A stretch of DNA of 64,000 nucleotides, taken from positions 1,223,501 through 1,287,500 of the forward strand of contig NZ_CP047023.1 in NCBI RefSeq assembly GCF_009796765.1, read 5' to 3'. Positions 53,165-62,000 of this stretch are shown piece by piece. A program made the position numbers and the translations under genes. Within the stretch, counting starts at the first letter, position 1. Each line of letters opens with the position of its first letter. A model generated the notes under the pieces. That model was not told the origin of the DNA. It made no database searches and was given only the letters and a program-made list of their open reading frames with translations. This DNA comes from Paraglaciecola sp. L3A3. GTDB lineage: Bacteria; Pseudomonadota; Gammaproteobacteria; Enterobacterales; Alteromonadaceae.

Positions 53165-54889
53165 TTATTTTTCTTGCCAATATTTAAAGATATCTTGTAG
53201 CTGATAATAGGCTGCTTTTTTATTACGATATTCATCTACTACCCCCCATTCGCGAAACCCAGACTCAGGTGTGCCTTTATAATCACTGCGGTAATCGTTA
53301 TAAGACCATATAGAGAAACCGGTTAAATATGGGTAGTCTTTTAGGGTTTTAAGGTAGTTAACTAATTTTTTGTCTAACTTTGATTCCGCACTACCGCCAA
53401 TTTGTTTTAATCCAACTTCAGATAAAAATATAGGTTTACCGGCAAAGTTTTTATGAGTATTTTCGACATTCTTCACTGCATCGCCATAACTATTAACCGA
53501 GATGAAATCGAGTTTTTCATATGGTTCATTGCTTAAGTTGGCTTCACTACTATATGCGGTAATAGATACATAGGTTTTTAATCTGCTGGGATCAATCTGT
53601 GCCAGATGATCTAACATCGAATCTACGTATGCGTATTGATCTGGGGTTAAGGTCTTTTTGCCCCACTCTGGGAGGGGATCTCTTAACTCATTACCGACAC
53701 TCCAACCTACAATTGAAGGATGATTAAAATCTCTTTCGACCATTTCATTTAACCATGTTTTGGTTAACGGATTATTGGCAAAAGATTGTGGATCATCATC
53801 ACCCCAAACAGGTATTTCACCGATAATCAAATAACCTAAGCGGTCGGCTAAGGCTAATAGATTTTCTGATATCGGGGCATGCATTAAACGAGAGAAATTA
53901 GCGCCCAGGGATTTGATATCTTGTAAGTCTTTCAGCACTAATTCATCAGGTTCAGTATTGCCAAAGTCTGGATGATCGTGCACTCGATTGACACCATTAA
54001 GGCGTACAGCTTGATTATTAAGGAAAAACTGTTCACCTTTCACTTCAAATTTACGGATCCCAAAATTATCTTCTTGAATATCTATGGTGTTTTGGTTTTT
54101 GTTCAATCGGGATTGTAAAGTGTATAGCTTGGGTTGTTGTAGATCCCATAATTGATAACTAGTTAGTTTTTCAACAAAGGTGGTAGATTTTGTGATGAAT
54201 TGTTTAGCAGGGATCTTTACTTGCAACGTGAGGTTTTTCTTTTGTTGCTGGTTATCTAAAATTTCACTATAGATAGTTTGGTTTTGCGGCTGGTCGGTAT
54301 AATTTTGCAGCTTATATTTAATCGTAAACTTAATATTTTGTCGTTCAAAGTCTGGCTCTGACGTAATATGTTGGTAAACAATGCGAATATCTTGTTCTGC
54401 AATTAAGTCGACATCTCGACTAATGCCTCCCCAAGCCCACCAAGCACCTCTGTGGTAGGTGTTGTCAGCCATGACCACTAATGAATTATTTTTATCAAAT
54501 GAAAGATGCTGGCTAATATCAAATTCAAATGGTGTGTAACCGCCTACATGTTGCCCTAATAGCTGCCCGTTTAGCCATACTTTTGCTGTCTGGTATACGG
54601 CAGAGAATTTAAGACGAATATTTTTATGTTTCCAGTGTTTGGGTGGCGTGAAGCTTTTTTGATAATAACCTTTGCCAGAAAAATCAGCGTATTTTTTTTG
54701 TGTATCCCAGTTTCCTGGTACGGTTAATGTATCCCAATCGGCATAATTTTCTGCTAACAATGTTTGTGTATTGTCGTAGGCAGTATTTGAAAAATGCCAG
54801 CTACCGTTTAAAGATAGCTGTTCTGAATTGGCATAGGTATAAGTAGAAAGGGTACAGAAAAGTAGTAACCAAGTTTTAAATTGATTCAT
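53165..54889 (-). CDS. Exported glycoside hydrolase family 2 protein
   Basis: A 574-residue GH2 enzyme of beta-galactosidase/beta-glucuronidase type. A signal peptide (about 1-20) precedes a sugar-binding jelly roll (LNGSWHFSN, VPGNWDTQ, VWLNGQLLGQHVGGYTPFEFD), an immunoglobulin-like domain (about 190-280) and a TIM barrel. The acid/base is Glu401 in GWSVGNELRDPLPEW, the nucleophile Glu491 in FLSEVGLKQIGG, and RLNGVNRVHDHPDFG opens the barrel. The substrate is likely a beta-galactoside, glucuronide or mannoside of a marine polysaccharide. Last gene of a GPH symporter-GH43-GH2 row on the minus strand. Confidence 0.9.
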   Translation of the reverse strand: MNQFKTWLLLFCTLSTYTYANSEQLSLNGSWHFSNTAYDNTQTLLAENYADWDTLTVPGNWDTQKKYADFSGKGYYQKSFTPPKHWKHKNIRLKFSAVYQTAKVWLNGQLLGQHVGGYTPFEFDISQHLSFDKNNSLVVMADNTYHRGAWWAWGGISRDVDLIAEQDIRIVYQHITSEPDFERQNIKFTIKYKLQNYTDQPQNQTIYSEILDNQQQKKNLTLQVKIPAKQFITKSTTFVEKLTSYQLWDLQQPKLYTLQSRLNKNQNTIDIQEDNFGIRKFEVKGEQFFLNNQAVRLNGVNRVHDHPDFGNTEPDELVLKDLQDIKSLGANFSRLMHAPISENLLALADRLGYLIIGEIPVWGDDDPQSFANNPLTKTWLNEMVERDFNHPSIVGWSVGNELRDPLPEWGKKTLTPDQYAYVDSMLDHLAQIDPSRLKTYVSITAYSSEANLSNEPYEKLDFISVNSYGDAVKNVENTHKNFAGKPIFLSEVGLKQIGGSAESKLDKKLVNYLKTLKDYPYLTGFSIWSYNDYRSDYKGTPESGFREWGVVDEYRNKKAAYYQLQDIFKYWQEK

Positions 54890-54976
54890 ATTTATTTTAA
54901 TCTAGCTTAAAGATGAATCTATAATAGCACCACTTTTCTGGATAATAAAACACAAGGTTTAATTGATTGTATGTAA

Positions 54977-55996
54977 TTAGTCTCGATATGGTTTTAAAGT
55001 AACAATTGATCCATCTGCACGATATTGTATTTCAGCCATTTTTACTGAGCGCAAATGAGTCACGCCGCCAGAAAGAGAAGAGTCGTGATAAAACAAATAC
55101 CACTTTCCTTCAAACTCAGCGATAGAATGATGAGTTGTCCAGCCCAATACCGGCTCCAGAATTTTACCACCGTATGTGAATGGCCCATAAGGACTATCAC
55201 CTGTGGCGTAACACAAAAAGTGGGTATTACCTGTTGAATAAGAGAAGTAATATTTACCGTTATATTTATGCATCCATGCCGCTTCGAAAAAGCGTTTGTC
55301 ATGATTGCCAGCTAAAATAGTTTGGCCGTTTTCATCCACAATAGTGATTTCTTTGGGGGGCTCGGCAAACTCCAACATATCGTCACTCATTTTGGCAACA
55401 ATAGGTCCTAGAGCTGGTTCATCATCGGCTGGTTCAGTCAAGTCCGGGTTATAAGTATGGTTACGATAGTTTTGTAACTGGCCGCCCCAAATACCGCCAA
55501 AATACATATAATATTCGCCATCATCATCTTCGAATACGGCTGGGTCGATACTATAACTGGCTTTAATGGCTTCTGGTTCGGCTTTAAATGGGCCTACTGG
55601 AGAATCACTTACCGCTACACCTATTTGAAATATACCGTCGGCTTTTTTGGCTGGGAAATATAAATAGTATTTATCGCCTTTTTTGGCCGCATCAGGTGCC
55701 CACATTTGGCGTTCTGCCCAAGGTACATCTTTAACATGTAATGCTTCACCATTATCTACCGCAGGGCTATCTAAAGAGTCCATAGAGATAACATGATAAT
55801 CCTGCATATCAAAATGATCACCGTTATCGTTGAAAGGGATCCCACCTTCAATATCGTGTGATGGATAAATATATATTTTGCCATCAAACACGTGAGCCGA
55901 CGGATCAGCTGTGTAGATATTTTCAACTAGAGGTTGAGAAATAGCTTTGGCTTTCAAAGCTTGTAATTGTTCTTCGGGTAATAACTCTTCAGACAT
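54977..55996 (-). CDS. Glycoside hydrolase family 43 protein
   Basis: A 339-residue five-bladed propeller enzyme of the GH43 family (beta-xylosidase or alpha-L-arabinofuranosidase type). It lacks a signal peptide, so it acts on oligosaccharides taken into the cytoplasm. PSAHVFDGKIYIYPSHD holds the likely catalytic-base Asp region, SYSIDPAVFEDDDGEYYMYFGG the pKa-tuning Asp, and RFFEAAWMHKYNGKYYFSYS the general acid Glu. HHSIAEFEGKWYLFYHD closes the propeller. It stands between the GH2 and the GPH symporter genes, with gaps of 87 and 71 bp, in the same direction. Confidence 0.9.
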   Translation of the reverse strand: MSEELLPEEQLQALKAKAISQPLVENIYTADPSAHVFDGKIYIYPSHDIEGGIPFNDNGDHFDMQDYHVISMDSLDSPAVDNGEALHVKDVPWAERQMWAPDAAKKGDKYYLYFPAKKADGIFQIGVAVSDSPVGPFKAEPEAIKASYSIDPAVFEDDDGEYYMYFGGIWGGQLQNYRNHTYNPDLTEPADDEPALGPIVAKMSDDMLEFAEPPKEITIVDENGQTILAGNHDKRFFEAAWMHKYNGKYYFSYSTGNTHFLCYATGDSPYGPFTYGGKILEPVLGWTTHHSIAEFEGKWYLFYHDSSLSGGVTHLRSVKMAEIQYRADGSIVTLKPYRD

Positions 55997-56067
55997 ATTC
56001 TGTACTCACTGGGTTAAATAGCACAACCAAAAATAAGCTTGTGTTTGGGTCTTACTGTTTCATTGTT

Positions 56068-57528
56068 TTAATCGGCTTGACGTCTTAAGGTCAGATCTTT
56101 TTCAATTTGTTGTTCCATAGCTTTGTTGATCTTATAAGCGAAGAGGCAAGCGACGGCTAAGAAAAATGGTATGGATGCAAAGATACTAACAGACAACTTG
56201 ATACCATTAATTGTATCAGGCATTTGCGTGACTAAATCTGCACTGTACTGATAATAATCAAGAATACTAGCTAAGATTGATGAGCCTAAAGTCAGGCCTA
56301 CTTTTAAGCCCACTATCATGGCTGAAAATATTATAGCGGTTGCTCTGCGATGTGTTTTCCATTCAGAATAATCAGCGACATCGGCAATCATGGCCCATAA
56401 CAAAGGAGTTGAAATACCATAAAAGAAACCATGTAATATTTGCGTAATAAAGACAGTGCTAATGGCATCTTGTGGGTAGAAATAAAAGACGGCTATGAAT
56501 AAAGTTGATAAAAATAATGAACCGCCGAATACTTCTCGTTTACCATATTTATCAGCTAAAGATTTAGAAAATCCTATGCCAATTATCATGAAGATGATCC
56601 CACCTGCATTAAATAAGGCAAATCCAGAGGTAGCAGGATCTTCAGGCCACTTAAACTCAGTTAATCCAATATTAGTTAACAGGTAATTTAGACCGTTAAT
56701 AAATCCATTAAAGCCTATATTTTCTAAAAATAGGGCTATCTGTGAAGCATCAAGATAATTCTCAAAATAGAAAATATACATGCCGCCTTTTAGAGCTAGG
56801 GTGATGAATACTAAGATAGTAATGATTAACATCATGACCCAAGGTTTATTACTGAATAAATCTTTCACATCTTCGAGCACAGTCGATTTCTGTTCTGGTT
56901 TAGGTACAACTCTTTCTTTAGTGGTAAAAAAAGTGATAAGAAACATAATGACACCGGCAATGGATAAGAATGTCATTACCTTTTCGAAACCCAAGGCTTT
57001 ATCCCCATCGCCAGCTATTAATACTAGAGGTAACAGTAGAACTTGAATAACAAATTGAGCAATCATCACAGCTACAAAACGATAGGCAGACATGCTGTTA
57101 CGTTCTTGCATATTACCTGTGATGACACCACTTAACGCCGAATAGGGTAGGTTGTTGGCAGAGTAAACTAATAATAATAATAAGTAGGTAATAAAAGCAT
57201 AATACACTTTACCATCAGGGCCAAAATCAGGGGTACTAAAAGCTAATAGTGCCAATACACCAAAAGGCACAGCTGTCCATAAAATCCAAGGTCTGAACTT
57301 ACCCCAGCGGGTTTGGGTTCTGTCAGCAATCATGCCCATAAATGGGTTGAAAAAGGCCGCTATCAGACCACAGACAAAAATGACTTTAGTCGCAGATTCT
57401 ACTGGAATTTTGTATACATCTGTATAGAAAAACGCAATAAATGTGACCAGTGTTTGAAATACTAAATTAGCCGCTAAATCACCTAGGCTGTAGCCAATTT
57501 TTTCGGTAACTGAAAGTTTTTCAGTCAT
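56068..57528 (-). CDS. GPH-family sugar:cation symporter
   Basis: A 486-residue inner-membrane transporter of the glycoside-pentoside-hexuronide group (MelB-like). It shows KIGYSLGDLAANLVFQTLV, ATKVIFVCGLIAAFFNPFMG, MIADRTQTRWGKFRPWILW and, in the second half, LLWAMIADVADYSEWKTHRRATAIIFSA, all family hallmarks, with about 12 membrane segments. It probably imports the oligosaccharide that the cytoplasmic GH43 cleaves. First gene of the minus-strand glycan cluster, divergent from the Gfo/Idh/MocA gene. Confidence 0.92.
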   Translation of the reverse strand: MTEKLSVTEKIGYSLGDLAANLVFQTLVTFIAFFYTDVYKIPVESATKVIFVCGLIAAFFNPFMGMIADRTQTRWGKFRPWILWTAVPFGVLALLAFSTPDFGPDGKVYYAFITYLLLLLVYSANNLPYSALSGVITGNMQERNSMSAYRFVAVMIAQFVIQVLLLPLVLIAGDGDKALGFEKVMTFLSIAGVIMFLITFFTTKERVVPKPEQKSTVLEDVKDLFSNKPWVMMLIITILVFITLALKGGMYIFYFENYLDASQIALFLENIGFNGFINGLNYLLTNIGLTEFKWPEDPATSGFALFNAGGIIFMIIGIGFSKSLADKYGKREVFGGSLFLSTLFIAVFYFYPQDAISTVFITQILHGFFYGISTPLLWAMIADVADYSEWKTHRRATAIIFSAMIVGLKVGLTLGSSILASILDYYQYSADLVTQMPDTINGIKLSVSIFASIPFFLAVACLFAYKINKAMEQQIEKDLTLRRQAD

Positions 57529-57871
57529 ATGTTAACCATTTGTTATATTCTTATTGATTGCTCCATTGTATTGATTCTTCGTTGAATTTATATTGCCAAA
57601 TTCACTTTTACAGTTATTTTTTGTTTGCTGTTAGGATGAAAAATAGCCTGTTTAAAATGAAATAGTGCTCAATAAGGAGCAAGTCTTTAAAACTGACCTG
57701 TAGATACCTGAATTTCAGATTTCGATGTTTTTTGTTTTGAAACAGCAAAGAAGCTAATTAAGTAACATCTTAACTGAAAGAGTGTCTTATTCTAAACGTT
57801 GTATTTTTGGATGAATTACTTAGTATATCTATCAATTAATAATATAAAAGTACTTAAGAAGGGGGCAAAAA
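57529..57871. other. Divergent promoter region of the glycan cluster
   Basis: About 340 bp between the GPH symporter gene and the Gfo/Idh/MocA gene. Promoters for both directions should be here. I saw no convincing LacI-type palindrome; the ribosome site aagaaggggg lies just before 57872. No regulator gene is adjacent. Confidence 0.45.
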
Positions 57872-58978
57872 ATGATAAATAATAATTCCACCAGTCGTCG
57901 TGATTTTGTAAAAGGAGTGGGAGCAGGGGTTTTGACTATAGGCGCAAGTTCTTTTGCCACTAGTGTTATGGCCACTAAAGCCAAACCTGACAAATTAGGT
58001 ATTGCTTTAGTTGGCTTAGGAAATTATGCGACTAACCAATTAGCTCCTGCTTTAACAGTTGCTGATAACGCTTATTTAGCTGGAATAGTCACAGGTACAC
58101 CGGCTAAAGCAAATATATGGGCTGACAAATACGCCCTTGATGACTCACATATTTATAATTATGACAATTTCGACAAAATTATTACAGATAAAGGGATTGA
58201 TATTGTGTATGTCGTTTTGCCTAATTCTATGCATAAAGAATTTGTCATCCGAGCAGCAAAAGCCGGTAAACACGTCATTACTGAAAAACCAATGGGTTTG
58301 ACTGCTGTTGAGTGTGAAGAAATGATTGCCGCGTGTGAAAAGGCCGGCGTGCAGTTATCTGTTGGTTACCGTTTACAGTTTGAACCCAACACTTTAGAAA
58401 TAGAAAAAGCCGCAAAAGAATTACCTTTAGGGCCGATCAATTATGTGAGATCAGAGTTTTCATTCACTATTGGCAATCCTAAACAATGGCGCTTGAAGAA
58501 AGAATTGTCTGGTGGTGGTCCTATCATGGATATTGGTATTTATTGTATTCAAGCTGCGAGGTATACCACTGGACTAGAGCCTATCGCCGTGAGGGCTGTT
58601 GAATACAAAACGGATTATGAAAAATTCAGTAGTGTTGAAGAAACGGTTATGTGGCAAATGGAATTCCCTGGTGGGCTCTATTCAAACCATACAACCTCTT
58701 ACTCGATGAAGGCAAATGAGTTGTTTGTTTCTTATCAAAAAGGTAATGCACGACTCGAACCTGCATATAGTTATGCTAATGTAGGTGGGCATATAGGTGA
58801 ACGTCAATTAATGCCGCATCAAGTTAATCAACAAGCGTTACAGATGGATAATTTTGTTGAGTGTATTAGACAAAATAAAACCAGCAAGGTGTCAGGCAAA
58901 GAAGGGTTACAAGATATGAAAATAGTCGATGCCATATATAAATCAATAGCAAATGGTGGAAAACGAGTAGAAGTTTAA
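57872..58978 (+). CDS. Tat-exported Gfo/Idh/MocA-family oxidoreductase
   Basis: A 368-residue NAD(P)-dependent sugar oxidoreductase of the glucose-fructose oxidoreductase type. The N-terminus STSRRDFVKGVGAGVLTIGASSFATSVMA has the twin arginine and hydrophobic core of a Tat signal, so the folded, cofactor-loaded enzyme goes to the periplasm. KLGIALVGLGNYA is the Rossmann loop, HVITEKPMGLTA the catalytic Glu-Lys-Pro motif, and GGGPIMDIGIYCIQAARY the second signature. AAGGGGG lies 7 bases before the ATG. It is divergent from the GPH-GH43-GH2 genes and probably works on a related sugar. Confidence 0.9.
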   Translation: MINNNSTSRRDFVKGVGAGVLTIGASSFATSVMATKAKPDKLGIALVGLGNYATNQLAPALTVADNAYLAGIVTGTPAKANIWADKYALDDSHIYNYDNFDKIITDKGIDIVYVVLPNSMHKEFVIRAAKAGKHVITEKPMGLTAVECEEMIAACEKAGVQLSVGYRLQFEPNTLEIEKAAKELPLGPINYVRSEFSFTIGNPKQWRLKKELSGGGPIMDIGIYCIQAARYTTGLEPIAVRAVEYKTDYEKFSSVEETVMWQMEFPGGLYSNHTTSYSMKANELFVSYQKGNARLEPAYSYANVGGHIGERQLMPHQVNQQALQMDNFVECIRQNKTSKVSGKEGLQDMKIVDAIYKSIANGGKRVEV

Positions 58979-59009
58979 ATCGCCCCGTTTTAATTTTTAC
59001 TCACTTAAC

Positions 59010-59059
59010 AGTAAGGTAACATTAGGCTTCATTGGTTTAGAAGCCTTACTTACCTTACT
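59010..59059. terminator. Bidirectional terminator-like hairpin
   Basis: Arms agtaaggtaa (59010-59019) with ttaccttact (59050-59059) and ggcttc (59025-59030) with gaagcc (59040-59045), loop 59031-59039, a small internal bulge. It lies between the convergent oxidoreductase gene and the giant minus-strand gene. Confidence 0.6.
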
Positions 59060-59084
59060 ATTGAGTCATTTTGTTTAAATTCAC

Positions 59085-62000
59085 TTAAAAGTCATAAATT
59101 ACGCCTAGTGAAAAATTATTAACATTGTTAACCGATAAGTTATAACGACTTACCTTAACAAACACCTGAGTATTTTCTACAACCGCATAAGCTAATTGCA
59201 AGTTGTAAAATACATCGAAGCCATCTTTATTCATCTCAATAACACTATCATTCAACTTACTACTGTAATCTAACTCCCAAGCAAACAAACCTAAGCCGGC
59301 TGAAGCACTAAATTTCTCATCTTGCCAAAAGGTATATTGAGCTTGCAAACTAAGCCCATCAACAAGTTTCGGCCCATTATTCAGTAAAGCTTGATGGTAT
59401 AAACTCGGATCTAAAGTATCCCCAGCATAGGACGCTGATGCCTCTCCTAATTGCTCATAGTTTAAAGTGAACTCATATAAATCATAACGAAAGCCAGTTC
59501 CTATACTATAACTGATATCTGACTTATCTATATCATTGCTAGTAATCCCAATATTGCTTGGTACATGGGAGCCAGAACTTACTTTACTATAGCCAAGGGT
59601 ACCACTTACAAACCACTCAGGCTCTGATGCCGCAACATTGAAACTTGTCGCTATCGTCACTAATGCGACTGCTGGTATCAGACTCTTTTTAGTATTGAGC
59701 TGCTTACGGCGTAAGCGGAATAAGGTAAATCCTGCTAGGGCAATAATCATTGTCCCCATGCTGCCTCCTTGAGATTTATTACTCACAACCACACTTTGAT
59801 AAGCTTTCACTGTTACAGCAATTTGTGCGGTTGCTTGATCACCTTCTCCGTCATCGATGATATACATTATCGAAGCAACGCCCTCGAATCCACTATCAGG
59901 GGTGAAGGTTAATGTATTATCTTGATTAATACTGACCATGCCATTGTCTGTAATCGCACTTGTAACGGTTAAACTATCATCATCAATATCACTGTCGTTT
60001 GCTATTACATTAATAATGATTGCAGTTCGATCATCTGTATTAGCACTATCATCAACCGCAACTGGAGCATTGTTCGGGTAAATAGTAACATTTACCGTGC
60101 CACTGTCACTGCCGCCCATACCATCTGAAAGACTATAAACCAGGGTATCTTGACCAATATAATTACTCGCACTTTGATAGTGTAATAAATTATCAGAAGT
60201 GATAGTTACAATACCAAACGTTGCACTGGCAGCATTGATATTTAACATATCTTGGTCAGCATCAGTATCATTCGCTAAAACATCAATCAATATTGATTCA
60301 TTGCGTCTCACTTCAGTAGTATCAGCAACAGCAACAGGTGCCGTATTACTTGTTAACATTACTGACACCCCTCCTGGGTCAACAATAGTACCATTGGCAA
60401 GACCGTCATTATCATTAAAGCCACCGTCTTCAATGGTTAAGCGTACACACCAATGACCTTCGGTTAAACCAGCTGACCACTGCGCGCTATTAGGTGCAGG
60501 ACAATAGCCTCGTGTACCTGGTGCAGAATGCAATTGATTGTTTGCATCTTCAACAAATGTACTCCAACCAAGGTTTGTACTGTACTTACGGTACACCGCA
60601 TCAGTAGGAATAGGCTTAACTTGCGGTAATACAACTTTATACTCTTGTCCCGACTCTGGTAATCCGGTGGCGATATAATCAAAAATACCACCCACAATCA
60701 CAGCTTCATCATCAACACCAATACTGTTTTCTAGATCAGCTACAGTCAATTGCAGCCCGCCAGTAGAACCAGCTGCTAATGTATTACCTTTGCGCAGACA
60801 AACACCAGACTCGCCTTCAACTAAGAAAGTAGTTTGAATTAATGCCTGTTCAGGAATGACATTACACTCAGGGATAGCATCTAAATAATCAGGAATACCA
60901 TCTTCATCTGTATCTCGATAACCTTCTTCATTATCAGGAATGCGGTCACCATCGGTATCAGCATCTGTTAACTCAGCTAAAGTATTAACAACAGACAAAT
61001 ATAAGTTTCTGGTGACACTTAAGTTTCCATCACCATCATCCGTAGCAATTAAATCAATACGGTAAACACCGTTGTTTAATCCATCTGGGTTTAACGTTAT
61101 TGTTTTATCATCAATGTGAGCAACGTTAAGCAAGCTGTCATATATCCACTGCGTACTGACGTTATCATCATTAGCGTCACTTATATTTGCTTTTACAGTA
61201 ACTAAACCACCTATTGATGTAACAAGTTGCCTCTGCTCATTATTTTGCGAACTCAGCAGAGTAACCGTTGGTGCAACATTCGTTTCAACAATAGTCATGG
61301 TCTGCGCTGCACCCACTCCGACATTTCCTTCGTCAACGCTTAGTGTGAGCGTTTCATTACCTTCGGATTCATTATCTTGGAGAATATCAATCTTCACGTC
61401 TGCTTGTGTGCCTGACTCAATGGTGACTATTTGGCTATCCATAAAATAATCATTTAGCTCGGCACTACCCGAGACATTCAACGCTACAGTGAATGGATAA
61501 CTTACTGCTTGTCCATTTAGTATCACCTTCACCGTAGCGGTTTTACCTTCAACAACCGTTTGGTTTTTACCTAATGAAATAAGCGGATGTACCAGCACTT
61601 GTTGGCTAGCAATACTTGTTAAACCTGTTTTAGGATCTATTGCTTGCCAATAGACAGTATTATTTCCCGGCTTAAACAAAGAGTTACTTTCAACTAAAGA
61701 AATAGCAATAGGTTTACCTTCACTACTCATCGCCGTTGCCACACCTAAATTCACTTTGGTATACAAGCCCGTCGCGTTTACTTCAACATTGCCTGGCACT
61801 GTAATAATCGGCGCAGTTCCCTCTTGCTCGCCTTGGATCAACAAGCTCACCGAACCATCAGCAAAGGTGTCATTATCATCAGTAATGGTATAAATCAGTT
61901 TAATTTGACCGACAAACCCTGTTGGCGTGTTAACGATAAGGTTTTCACCATCATGGGTTACATTGGCAACACTGGTAGTCGCCCCGGTAATCGACAGCGC

